Source: Pseudomonas sp. (GTDB lineage: Bacteria; Pseudomonadota; Gammaproteobacteria; Pseudomonadales; Pseudomonadaceae). From it: a stretch of 13,072 bases of DNA. Of the stretch, positions 1 to 8,967 are shown one piece after another (within the stretch, counting starts at the first letter, position 1; each line of letters begins with the position of its first letter). The stretch covers positions 1 to 13,072 of the forward strand of contig DNMQ01000115.1 in the NCBI GenBank assembly GCA_003488145.1, in the 5' to 3' direction. The notes beneath the pieces were generated by a model. It saw only the letters and a program-made list of their open reading frames with translations, did no database searches and was not told the DNA's origin. Made by a program: the position numbers and the translations under genes.

Positions 1-1292
<1,292 letters not shown>

Positions 1293-2174
1293 TTAGCGAA
1301 CTTTGCTGATATCGGGCTGGGCGGAGCCCATTTCGGCAGAGGCCTTTTCCTTGGGTTTTGGTGCATCGCAGGCGGCCGATCCAACGCCTGGCAGGTGCCG
1401 GCAGATGAGTGCCTTGTAACCTGCAGCGCCGAGGCAGGCGCCGAGAATCGGGGCGAAGATCGGGACCAGGAAATACGGAATGTCTCGCCCGCCAGTGAAG
1501 GCCACGTCACCCCAGCCGGCAAAGAAGGTCATCAGTTTAGGCCCGAAATCCCGTGCGGGATTCATCGCGAAGCCGGTCAGCGGTCCCATCGCGCCGCCGA
1601 TCACGGCGATCAGCAGGCCGATCAGCAAAGGTGCGAGCGGGCCGCTGGGCAGGCCGTTGCCGTCGTCGGTGATGGCCATGATCATCGCCAGCAGAATGGC
1701 GGTGATGACGACCTCCACCAGAAACGCCTGGCCGAACGACAACGAGGCGTGGGGGTAGGTGGAAAAGATCGACGCGAGTTCGAGGCTCTCGACACTGCCG
1801 CGAATCATCTGCTGGGCCTGTTCGAAATCGAAAAACAGACTGCTGTACAGCCCGTAGACCAGCGCCGCAGAACAGAAGGCGCCGGCCACCTGCGCCAGGA
1901 TGTAGGCCGGAACGCGGTGCCGCTCGAATGTGCCGAACAGCCACAATGCGATGGTGACGGCCGGGTTCAGGTGGGCACCGGAGACGCCGGCGGCAAGGTA
2001 CACCGCCATCGAAACGCCGATGCCCCAGATGATGCTGATTTCCCACAACCCCAGGTCGGCACCGCCGAGCTTGAGCGCTGCGACGCAGCCAGTACCGAAG
2101 AAGATAAGAAGGGCAGTGCCGAGAAATTCGGCGATGCATTGTCCCTTGAGCGTCGGGACGATGGGCGTACTCAT
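1293..2174 (-). CDS. glpF: Glycerol uptake facilitator (aquaglyceroporin)
   Basis: Inner-membrane channel of the MIP family for facilitated glycerol diffusion. It is 293 residues, close to E. coli GlpF (281). Both half-helix NPA motifs are present: HLNPAVT (Asn70) and MNPARD (Asn205). The glycerol-type selectivity filter is complete at Trp50, Phe202 and Arg208, aligning with W48/F200/R206 of E. coli GlpF. The Asp after NPAR also favours a glycerol channel over a water-only aquaporin. I chose ATG at 2174, giving MSTPIVPTLKGQ, because a GAGG ribosome binding site lies 8 bases upstream. A GTG at 2216 would add 14 residues lacking family similarity. The C-terminal tail after about residue 265 is hydrophilic and a little longer than usual. 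It is first gene of the glpFK operon, with the promoter and operator described separately. Confidence 0.96.
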   Translation of the reverse strand: MSTPIVPTLKGQCIAEFLGTALLIFFGTGCVAALKLGGADLGLWEISIIWGIGVSMAVYLAAGVSGAHLNPAVTIALWLFGTFERHRVPAYILAQVAGAFCSAALVYGLYSSLFFDFEQAQQMIRGSVESLELASIFSTYPHASLSFGQAFLVEVVITAILLAMIMAITDDGNGLPSGPLAPLLIGLLIAVIGGAMGPLTGFAMNPARDFGPKLMTFFAGWGDVAFTGGRDIPYFLVPIFAPILGACLGAAGYKALICRHLPGVGSAACDAPKPKEKASAEMGSAQPDISKVR

Positions 2175-2232
2175 GCGCGGAGCCTCGTTCGTTTGTTTTT
2201 GTTTTATTCCGAGCACTGCGTTGGTTCGGAAT

Positions 2233-2248
2233 TGTTCGGAAACGAAAA
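2233..2248 (-). promoter_or_regulatory. Putative GlpR operator overlapping the glpFK -10 box
   Basis: The minus-strand sequence TTTTCGTTTCCGAACA closely fits the palindrome known for E. coli GlpR, a DeoR-family repressor released by glycerol 3-phosphate (TGTTCG-N4-CGAACA). The right half-site is exact and the left has one mismatch. It overlaps the -10 box and the expected start point, where a repressor would block transcription. A further CGAACA/TGTTCG half-site lies at 2286-2291, just upstream of the -35 box. GTTCGGAA is also repeated directly at 2224-2231 and 2234-2241, ten bases apart. GlpR control is inferred from motif and gene identity. Confidence 0.6.
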
Positions 2249-2275
2249 CTTAGAGGCAAAGAATGCGGCTGTCAA
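2247..2275 (-). promoter_or_regulatory. Sigma70-type promoter of glpFK
   Basis: On the minus strand a perfect -35 TTGACA (2270-2275) is followed after exactly 17 bases by TAAGTT (2247-2252), a weak -10 matching three of six consensus positions. A weak -10 with a perfect -35 is plausible for an inducible promoter. The predicted transcript starts about 65 bases before the glpF ATG. No mapping data are available here. Confidence 0.6.
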
Positions 2276-2407
2276 AGTAAAAATTCGAACATTTTACGGG
2301 CGCGCTGCGGGAACAAATGAGGGTGCTTGCTGTCGCCGCGGTCCCGAGTCTTCGCCGTGACCGATGAAGCCTTGCCGACCTGGATGGCGTTGGAAACCGT
2401 CGGTGTC

Positions 2408-3172
2408 TTAGCGCCGACGCCGCCAGAGGCGCCAGCCGAGCAGCATATCGTCAGCCATCGGCACCAGAGCCAGTGCCAGCAGCAAGGCGGCCAGCGGGAC
2501 CGTGGCGATGAAGCCGAAATGCTTGAAGCCGGCTGCGCCGCTCAATCCGCCGATGAAGAAGCTCATCACCATCAGCAGGTTGATACGCAGGCGCTGTCGG
2601 TTGGCCCGAACCGGTGGCATGTCGTCATGACGATTGCGGTTGAAGTAGATCAGCCTGCCCAGCTCGATGCCGATGTCGGTCACCATCCCAGTGATATGGG
2701 TGGTGCGCACTTCGGCATTGGAGAGCTTGGTGATGATCGCGTTCTGCAAGCCCATGATGAAGCACAGCAGCACCACGGTCAGCGGCACGAAGAAACCCGG
2801 AACCGTCATCAGCCGTACGCCGAGGATACCGAACAGCAGCAACAGCCCGGCTTCCAGCGCCAGCGGTAGCGCGTACTGGCTATGCAGACGGCGACGTCGC
2901 GAGAAATTGATCATCAGCGTCGAGCACATGGCACCAAGAACGAACGAGAGCAATGCACCGAAGCCTGCCAGCGCCAGATCGGTGGCACCGAGGGCCAGGT
3001 TGTCGGCCATTGCCGAAACGATACCGGTCATGTGCGAGGTGTACTGCTGGACGGCGATGAACCCGCCGGCATTGGCGGCACCCGCGACAAACGCGAGGCA
3101 CAGACCGAGCTGACGATTGCTATGGGCGGACCGTCGACGATCGGTCAGACGACGGGCGTACTTGATCGGCAT
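2408..3172 (-). CDS. DUF1275 (YoaK-type) multi-pass membrane protein
   Basis: A 254-residue integral membrane protein of the DUF1275/YoaK family; no biochemical function is established for this family. The family signature region lies near the N-terminus: GLCLAFVAGAANAGGF followed by YTSHMTGIVS, at about residues 23-52. About six hydrophobic segments follow, including LALAGFGALLSFVLGAMCST, LPLALEAGLLLLFGILGV, FVPLTVVLLCFIMGLQNAI, LLMVMSFFIGGLSGAAGF and a C-terminal segment before WRLWRRRR. A conserved-looking block LQNAIITKLSNAEVRTTHITG sits between segments, as in relatives. The basic N-terminus (KYARRLTDRRR) and C-terminus suggest cytoplasmic ends. ATG at 3172 has only a weak ribosome binding site. 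The gene has its own TATAAT box in the 75-base gap after the helicase gene. It lies 233 bases upstream of glpF, with no evidence of a shared function. Confidence 0.88.
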   Translation of the reverse strand: MPIKYARRLTDRRRSAHSNRQLGLCLAFVAGAANAGGFIAVQQYTSHMTGIVSAMADNLALGATDLALAGFGALLSFVLGAMCSTLMINFSRRRRLHSQYALPLALEAGLLLLFGILGVRLMTVPGFFVPLTVVLLCFIMGLQNAIITKLSNAEVRTTHITGMVTDIGIELGRLIYFNRNRHDDMPPVRANRQRLRINLLMVMSFFIGGLSGAAGFKHFGFIATVPLAALLLALALVPMADDMLLGWRLWRRRR

Positions 3173-3202
3173 GGCAGGCTCGCGCTCGGCAGCAAAGCGG
3201 CG

Positions 3203-3208
3203 ATTATA
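3203..3208 (-). promoter_or_regulatory. Consensus -10 box upstream of the DUF1275 gene
   Basis: A perfect TATAAT on the minus strand lies about 30 bases before the ATG at 3172, inside the 75-base gap after the helicase stop. I see no convincing -35 hexamer at 16-18 bases upstream (the sequence there is near CGATCC), so strength is uncertain and an activator may be needed. Confidence 0.4.
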
Positions 3209-3247
3209 GAGCGGCCGGCCTGGCTGGATCGCGATTGGTGGATATTC

Positions 3248-5609
3248 TCAACGTCGTCGCCCGGCCTTGCGGCCGCCGCCGCGTCGTGCAGCCCGCGGTT
3301 TGCGCTGGCGTGACAGTTCACGGGTGATGGCGTCGTTGAGGAGCTTACGCGCGTCTTCACCGTCGTCGTGCTCGGGAAAATGCTCGGGCAGGCTGCGGGC
3401 CAGATGCAGGTAGGTTTCCACCACATGCAGGGTACTTTCCAGGCTGGACAGGTCGCTGCCGAGCAGCAGCTTGGGCATCGGGATGGCGTGGCCTTCGGCG
3501 ACTCGCTTGATCCAGCGCTGGGCATGTTGACTGGCCGGACTGTCGAAGCCGCCGCGGATCGGCGTGCAGGCGAACGTCCAGCGCAGCCAGAGCGGAATCT
3601 TCGGATCGTCGATCAGCTCGATCCATTCGGCCAGTTCGTCCGGCAGTACCGAGATAAATGCCTCGCCGTAGTTTATGTTGCGGTTGAAGGTCAGCCAGGA
3701 CCGCAGCAGACTCGGCTCGCCCATCAGTTCGGAGATGGCGGACAGGTAAATCGATGGAAGGGCGCACCTGGAACTGACTCAGATCCACCGGCGCATCCGG
3801 GCTGTTGAACAGGTGGCGGATGGACTTGAGCGTCTGCGGGTCCAGCGCGGTGATCTCGCCGCTGTCGTGGTGACCGAAGCGCCCGGCGCGGCCGCCGATC
3901 TGCTTGACCTCCTGCACCTTGAGCTGGCGATTCTGGATGCCGTCGAATTTCTCATCGGTATAGAAACACAGCGTGTGCGCCGGCAGGTTGAGGCCCATGC
4001 CGACCGCATCGGTAGCGACCATGATGTCCGCCTCGCCCTCGCGGAAGCGCCGGGCCTGCTCGCGTCGGACCTCGGGCGAGAGCGCACCGTAGACCACCGA
4101 GACGCTTTTGCCGGCGCTTTCGAGCATGCCCTTGAGCTCCAGCACCAGCTTACGGCTGAACGCCACCAGCAGCGAGCCGGGTTCCAGCCGTTCCAGCGTT
4201 GTGGCGTGGCGGGCGACTTCAACCGGGGACAGGCGCTTGGTGCGCTGCACAACCAGCTTGTCCTCGCACAGATCGCAAAGCGTGCGCAAGGAGGGTTCGA
4301 TCAGCGCTGGCCCGGTCATCATCAGTTGCGGCGTATGGGCGCTGACCAGTGCATCGACCCAGGCCCAGCCACGTTGCGAGTCGGCCATCATCTGTACCTC
4401 GTCGACCACCACCACATCCCAATGCTGATGGCGGAAACGCGCGAACTCCTCCACGGTGCAGCAGAAGTGTGTGGCGCCTTCGCGGATGATTTCTTCCTCG
4501 CCGGTCACAAGTGAGCAGGGCACGCCCATCGCCTCAATGCGCTCCTGGTTTTCCAGCGCCATCAGGCGCAGCGGCGACAGGTAGATGCCGTGCTCGGCCG
4601 CAGCCATCGCCTCGATAGAGCGGTGCGTCTTGCCGCTGTTGGTCGGGCCGAGCAGGGCGGTCCAGCGTCGCGTCAGGCGCCGGGCCGGGTAGAGCTTGTG
4701 GTAGTGGACGAAGCGCGGGTTGTTCTCCAGCAGCACGGCAAACGCCATCTTTTCCTCGTGCTCGCGGCGGGCGGCACGGATCGCCTTGCGCATGCGGCCG
4801 GGTTCCAGGGCGATGAGCTCGGTAAGACGCTTGTGCCCGAGCAGTTGCAGGTCGAAATCGCCGGCGAGCTCGAGCATGCGCTCGAAGGTGGCCTGCAGCT
4901 CGTCGCGATCCTGGCGCTTCCACGCCTCGACTTCCGCCACGCTGAGCAGATGATCCTGGCCGGAAGGAACCCGCCGCGGCAGTTCGAGGGTGAGATTGTC
5001 GCGCTGCAAGGCCACCACGTAGCGCAGCTCATGGCGAATCTCGTTGAGGGTGGCGATGGCATGCGGCAGAAATTCATCGACCCGTGGCAGTTCCGGGCGG
5101 ATGCGCGCCAGGCACCGCTGCCGCTCGTCCTCGTCCATTTCGGAGAAGGGCCGTTCGAGCACCTGCAGCCGATTGCGCACATAGCGCTGCACGGCCTGTT
5201 TCAGGTTGTCGGCGAAATCGTCGCGCCGCGGGCTATCGTCCAGACGCAGCGCCCAGTCCGGCTCCAGCAGATGGACCGGCGAGCCCAGGCTGAAGGTCTT
5301 CTCGCTGCCGAACACATCCACGCTGCAGTGGATCTCGCCGAGATCACGGCTGACGACCCGATCGAGCAACTCGTCTGCAGCAGGTGCCGCCAGCAGTTCA
5401 TCCACCGCCTGCCCATGCAGCCCCAACCAGAACGCCTTGGCCGCGCGAGCCAAGCCGACGATGGGGTAGCCGATGTATGGGGTGAACCACTTTTCCTGGT
5501 GATGCTTCTTCGCGGTGAATTCCGGATATCGCGCCGTTGCCCAGTCGAGGAAGCGCGCCAGACGTTCGAGCCTGATGGATTTGAACTGCTTGCCCCCGGT
5601 CTTGGCCAT
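3248..5609 (-). pseudogene. SUV3-like superfamily 2 RNA helicase, interrupted by a one-base frameshift
   Basis: ATP-dependent RNA helicase of the SUV3 (Ski2-like, mitochondrial degradosome) type. Motifs in order: GPTNSGKT (Walker A, residues 321-328), YLSPLRLMALE (Ia), TGEEE, DEVQ (Walker B, 403-406), MTGPAL (III), VAFSRKLVLEL (IV), VATDAVGMGLNL (V, near 530) and QIGGRAGRFG (VI, 570-579). About 320 residues precede the core. After QFQVRPSID (about residue 619) the frame diverges into a low-complexity tail ending at 3357. The correct continuation, YLSAISELMGEPSLLRSWLTFNRNINYGE, lies one frame over and runs to TGA at 3248. Removing one A from the run at 3748-3750 restores a 786-residue protein with a basic RRGGGRKAGRRR-type C-terminus. 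ATG at 5609 is preferred over GTG at 5618 because AAAGGTG lies 6 bases upstream of the ATG and overlaps the GTG. The cause could be a true mutation or a sequencing error. If translated as it stands, the product is about 750 residues with an aberrant end. Confidence 0.85.
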
Positions 5610-5703
5610 GATCGACACCTTTGCTGATCAGTCTTCTTTGTACGACTCGCGTTGCGCTCGTTTGCTCGCCAGACTGTGCGCCTTGGTCGACGATACGTAC
5701 AAA

Positions 5704-6492
5704 TCAAACCCCTCGCTTTACGGCATCGCCATCGTCACGGCGATCGTCCCCAAGCTGCAGCTTCAGGCTGCGCACTTCTTCAGTCAGGCATTCCACCTGT
5801 ACCAGTAGTCGCTGCAGGGTTTCGCGGTCGGCCAGCTGGTCACGGTTGTCTTCCTCGTTGCGGTCGGCGACGAATAGCGAACCGATGTAGGCCGCGAAGC
5901 TGCCGAACAGACCGACTCCGGACACCATCAGCAGCACTGCGACGATACGGCCCAGGGTGGTGACCGGATAGAAGTCGCCGTAGCCGACCGTGGTCACGGT
6001 GACGAACGCCCACCACAAGGCCTCTTCCGGCGTGTTGATCGAGCTCTCGGGGTTCGGCGCTTCCACCAGCAGCATGGTCAGCGCGCCAAACGCTACCAGC
6101 AGCATGGTTGCCGTGGCGGCGGAGGCGACGATGCCTTCGGCGCGGTTGCGGAACAGGATGCGCCAGATCAGCCGCAACGACTTGATCGCCCGCAGCACCC
6201 GCAGAATCTGGAAGGCCCGAAACAGCTTGGCCGCCTGCAACCCGCCGGCAGGCACGCTGGCCAGCAGGTCGATCCAGCCCCAGCGCATGAAGCGCAGCTT
6301 GTCGTCGGCTTCCTGCAGGCGCATCCAGAAATCGATGAAGAAAAAGAAGCACACGATGTTGTCCAGATATCCGAGCAGAGTCGATACGTCGTCGGGTAGG
6401 TCGAACACCAGATCGGCCACCAGTGCACCGATCACGTAGACCGATAGCAACAGGATGAATATCTGAAAAGGTGTGACGGCGCGATGCTTCAT
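5704..6492 (-). CDS. Voltage-gated-type potassium channel, six membrane segments
   Basis: A 262-residue inner-membrane ion channel. The selectivity filter TVGYGD is at residues 168-173, within pore helix and loop EEALWWAFVTVTTVGYGDFYP. Segments: S1 about 8-30, S2 about 42-58, S3 about 68-84, S4 about 90-113, S5 about 120-143 and S6 about 178-202. S4 has the voltage-sensor pattern of a positive charge every third residue (Arg98, Arg101, Lys104, Arg107, with Arg92 before). The S2 segment has the acidic Asp44 and Asp54 expected to pair with S4. After S6 a hydrophilic tail (about 207-245, QLADRETLQRLLVQVECLTEEVRSL) looks like a tetramerising coiled coil; there is no RCK/TrkA-N domain. ATG at 6492 has a weak ribosome binding site. 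It lies 94 bases upstream of the helicase gene on the same strand and is divergent from the DUF72 gene. K+ selectivity is well supported; the degree of voltage gating is inferred. Confidence 0.93.
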   Translation of the reverse strand: MKHRAVTPFQIFILLLSVYVIGALVADLVFDLPDDVSTLLGYLDNIVCFFFFIDFWMRLQEADDKLRFMRWGWIDLLASVPAGGLQAAKLFRAFQILRVLRAIKSLRLIWRILFRNRAEGIVASAATATMLLVAFGALTMLLVEAPNPESSINTPEEALWWAFVTVTTVGYGDFYPVTTLGRIVAVLLMVSGVGLFGSFAAYIGSLFVADRNEEDNRDQLADRETLQRLLVQVECLTEEVRSLKLQLGDDRRDDGDAVKRGV

Positions 6493-6580
6493 GAGTCAAC
6501 CGGGTTTCGTTGGGCAGGTTGGCGCAAGTTTAAAGCACACCGCGGTAATCGGGCCGGAACGATGGGCAGGAGTGTTGGGG

Positions 6581-7330
6581 ATGGAAGTGCGCAAGATGAT
6601 TGGTATCGGCTGTGCCGGCTGGAGCTTGCCGCGCGAGGCGTGGCCGGCATTCGCTGAGCAAGGCACGCACCTGCAGCGCTACAGCGGAGAGCTATCGGTG
6701 GTCGAGATCAACAGCTCGTTCTACCGACCGCATCGTCCGGCCACCTATCGCAAGTGGGCGGCGAGCGTGCCGGAGGACTTCCGCTTTTGCGTGAAGCTGC
6801 CCAGGCAGATCAGCCATGAGCTGCGCTTGCGCGAGTGTGACGAGGCGCTCGAGCGCTTTCTCGGCGAATCGACCGAGCTGGCTGAAAAGCTCGGCTGCCT
6901 GTTGCTGCAATTGCCGCCATCGCTGACCTTCGATCCTTCAACGGCGGAGGACTTCTTCGCTGCCATGCGCGCACGCTACGACGGTGCACTGGTACTCGAA
7001 CCGCGGCATGCGAGCTGGCTGGACGCCGGTGAGCTGCTCGAGCGCTGGCGTATCGCACGGGTGGCGGCTGACCCTTCGCCGCTTGCGGGTGGAGACAAGC
7101 CGGGCGGCTGGTCGGGCATGCGCTACTACCGACTGCACGGGTCGCCACGCATCTACCATTCTGCGTACTCGGCCGAATGGCTGGAGCGGCTGGCTGGCGA
7201 GTTGCGGACTTCTGCTCGGTCCGGCGTGCCGTGCTGGTGCATCTTCGACAATACCGCCAGCGGCGCTGCGGTGAGCAATGCGTTGGTACTGCAGGCGCTG
7301 GTGGCAGACGAAACCGCCTGGTCGCCCTAG
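6581..7330 (+). CDS. DUF72 (YecE-like) family protein
   Basis: A 249-residue soluble protein of the DUF72/YecE family, which adopts a TIM-barrel-like fold and has no settled biochemical role. Family landmarks in order: IGIGCAGWSLP at the N-terminus, VEINSSFYRPHRPATYRKW, the FRFCVKLPRQISHELRL strand-loop, LLLQLPPSLTFD, VLEPRHASWL, YYRLHGSPRIYHSAYS and CWCIFDNTASGAAVSNAL. ATG at 6581 is chosen because AGGAG (6568-6572) sits 8 bases upstream. The frame is open back to 6473, but that extension lacks family similarity and overlaps the start of the divergent channel gene. An internal ATG at 6596 (MIGIGCAGWS) is the main alternative and would be more typical of the family N-terminus. Its TAG stop overlaps the stop of the converging downstream gene. 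No signal peptide or membrane segment is visible. Confidence 0.9.
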   Translation: MEVRKMIGIGCAGWSLPREAWPAFAEQGTHLQRYSGELSVVEINSSFYRPHRPATYRKWAASVPEDFRFCVKLPRQISHELRLRECDEALERFLGESTELAEKLGCLLLQLPPSLTFDPSTAEDFFAAMRARYDGALVLEPRHASWLDAGELLERWRIARVAADPSPLAGGDKPGGWSGMRYYRLHGSPRIYHSAYSAEWLERLAGELRTSARSGVPCWCIFDNTASGAAVSNALVLQALVADETAWSP

Positions 7331-7923
7331 CGCGGGATGATGCGTACGCGACCCGCAGTGTTGTCGCGCCGGGCAGCCTTTTCGTTTTCCGCGCGGCCGG
7401 GAATCGAGCCGAAATCCGCTCCGCGATCCGGTGTCGAGCTGCCGTCCAGTTCGCGCTCGTCGACGCTGATCGAGGTGGCGTCCGGGTAGCCGGTGGTCAG
7501 CGTCTCGGTGCTGGCGGTAACCGGGGTGGCATCGTCGTCGCCCCACTTGGCGCTGCGCTCGTCGATATCGATGGCGCCGTTGCGCTCCATGACACGCTCG
7601 ACTGCGGAAACCCGGCTGTCGTCCTCCAGCGTCACGATGACGATGGTCGATCCGCGGCGGGCCGCTTCGGGGTAACGACCGGCATGCTGGCTCGATCCGT
7701 CGCCGAAGACCTTGTGAAAGAAACTGCCGATCTTGTCGGCCACTGTTGCGTCTTCACCCGGCTCTTCGCCGACCACTTCCACACGGCTGCTGTCGACGGT
7801 GTCGCTGTTGAAGGATGCCGATATCTGGATGTCGTCGCTGGACACTCCTTCGCTCACGAGTTCGGCTTTCACTTTCTCTGCTTCGGCATAGCGGTCGAAA
7901 GCGGCAATTAGAATCTGGGTCAT
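7327..7923 (-). CDS. Putative general-stress protein (GSP17M/YsnF N-terminal-like)
   Basis: A 198-residue acidic, soluble protein of unproven function. Residues 1-35 (MTQILIAAFDRYAEAEKVKAEL and on to DDIQISA) resemble the N-terminal domain of general stress protein 17M/YflT and YsnF-like proteins, which begins with a beta strand and a helix of the form D-x-x-x-A-E. A second block, YPEAARRGSTIVIVTLEDDSRV followed by MERNGAIDIDERSAKW, matches the usual continuation of those proteins. The C-terminal DUF2382 domain of YsnF proteins is missing. It is replaced by about 60 polar, apparently disordered residues (Ser, Thr, Asp, Glu) ending RVRIIPR. ATG at 7923 is chosen because AAAGGTGA lies just upstream; an in-frame ATG at 7938 would overlap that site. 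It sits 180 bases downstream of the dehydrogenase gene on the same strand. Family assignment is from remembered sequence pattern only. Confidence 0.7.
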   Translation of the reverse strand: MTQILIAAFDRYAEAEKVKAELVSEGVSSDDIQISASFNSDTVDSSRVEVVGEEPGEDATVADKIGSFFHKVFGDGSSQHAGRYPEAARRGSTIVIVTLEDDSRVSAVERVMERNGAIDIDERSAKWGDDDATPVTASTETLTTGYPDATSISVDERELDGSSTPDRGADFGSIPGRAENEKAARRDNTAGRVRIIPR

Positions 7924-8085
7924 GACTTCACCTTTCATATGCAGCGAGGCTGCGGTGGCGGGCGTCTGGACCAATAGCGGTCAACGCATGGGTACTGATC
8001 CTTGGGCGCGGCAAGCCGCACGATGGTTCCGTTTGGACTCATTACCCGATGCTTCGCTTAGGGCTGGCCCCGACTCGACCCCGGC

Positions 8086-8100
8086 GCGGCTTCCGGCCGC
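8086..8100 (-). terminator. Weak hairpin just after the dehydrogenase stop
   Basis: On the minus strand GCGGC-CGGAA-GCCGC forms a 5-base-pair GC-only hairpin starting 3 bases after the stop codon at 8104. No T run follows, so it is not a typical intrinsic terminator; it could slow polymerase or protect a 3' end. In sequence this GC-rich, such a hairpin can arise by chance. Confidence 0.2.
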
Positions 8101-8103
8101 TGG

Positions 8104-8967
8104 CTAGCCGTTGACCACCTTGCCGCCATTGATATGAATGGTCTGGCCACTGACATAGGACGAGTCCTCGCAGGCCAGATAGACATAAGCCGGACCCAGT
8201 TCGGAAGGCTGGCCGCAGCGGCCCATGGGCATCTGGCTGCCGAAGTCTTCGAGCATCTGCGGGTCGTGCTTGCCGAGCGACGGTGGCTGCAGCGGCGTCC
8301 AGATCGGGCCTGGCGCGATCTGGTTGACGCGGATCTCGCGCTCGATCAGCTGCTGTGACAGTGCCCGGGTAAAGCCATCGATCGCGCCCTTGGTCGAGGT
8401 GTAGTCGACCAGCAGCGGGTGCCCGATAAAGGAGTTGATCGAGGTGGTGTTGATGATCGACGCACCGGCCTGCAGATGGGGCAGGGCGGCACGGGTGAGA
8501 TAGAAGTAGCCGTGGATGTTGGTGGCGAAGGTCTTCTCCCACTGCTCGTCGGTGATGTCCTCAAGGCGGGTCTGGACCTCCTGGCGGCCGGCATTGTTGA
8601 CCAGCACGTCCAGCCGACCGAAGGCCTTCACGGTTTGTTCGACGGCATCGTTGCAGTGGCGGCTGTCGCGGATATCACCAGCGATCAACAGGCAGCGCCT
8701 ACCTTCGGTTTCCACCATGCGCCTGGCGTTTTCGGCGTCCTCGTGTTCGTTGAGATACATGATCGCGACGTCCGCGCCTTCACGGGCGAAGTGCACCGCT
8801 GCCGCGCGACCGATGCCACTGTCGCCGCCACTGATCAGCGCGACCTTGCCGGCCAGCTTGCCACTGCCCGTGTAGCTGTCGCGGATGAACTCGGCCTGCG
8901 GGTGCATTTCGGTTTCGCGACCGGGCAGACGGTCCTGCTGCTGAGCGGGAATCTTCGGGTAAGCCAT
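8104..8967 (-). CDS. Short-chain dehydrogenase/reductase, YghA/GS39 type
   Basis: A 287-residue NAD(P)-dependent oxidoreductase of the classical-like SDR family, subgroup of E. coli YghA and Bacillus general stress protein 39; the physiological substrate is unknown. The subgroup is recognised by its extended N-terminus before the Rossmann fold (PGRETEMHPQAEFIRDSYTGSGKL). The cofactor motif GGDSGIG is at residues 47-53, GDIRD at 97-101 and NNAG at 124-127. The full catalytic tetrad is Asn150, Ser176, Tyr189 and Lys193 (YTSTK). The C-terminus SGQTIHINGGKVVNG is typical. ATG at 8967 has GGAG six bases upstream. The frame is open upstream to 9120, but that extension is basic, low in similarity and lacks a ribosome binding site. 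Its neighbour 180 bases downstream is the stress-type protein, which fits a general stress role, though co-transcription is not shown. Confidence 0.93.
   Translation of the reverse strand: MAYPKIPAQQQDRLPGRETEMHPQAEFIRDSYTGSGKLAGKVALISGGDSGIGRAAAVHFAREGADVAIMYLNEHEDAENARRMVETEGRRCLLIAGDIRDSRHCNDAVEQTVKAFGRLDVLVNNAGRQEVQTRLEDITDEQWEKTFATNIHGYFYLTRAALPHLQAGASIINTTSINSFIGHPLLVDYTSTKGAIDGFTRALSQQLIEREIRVNQIAPGPIWTPLQPPSLGKHDPQMLEDFGSQMPMGRCGQPSELGPAYVYLACEDSSYVSGQTIHINGGKVVNG

Noticed and set aside
3357..3747. The C-terminal tail of the helicase frame as a genuine extension
   Set aside because: It is Arg/Ala/Gln-rich and resembles no helicase; the family-like continuation is in the neighbouring frame over the same bases.
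3740..3760. Programmed +1 frameshifting in the helicase gene
   Set aside because: The site (GAT TTA CCT on the coding strand) lacks a rare codon, stop codon or internal Shine-Dalgarno of the known +1 sites; a simple one-base insertion or read error explains it better.
4590..5627. A 345-codon plus-strand open frame opposite the helicase
   Set aside because: Composition matches the complementary strand of a GC-rich gene and the opposing frame carries all the SUV3 motifs.
7924..8103. AlgU or RpoS promoter for the stress-type gene
   Set aside because: A GGAACC element is present on the minus strand, but no matching -10 element occurs at the expected distance, and no RpoS-type -10 is convincing.
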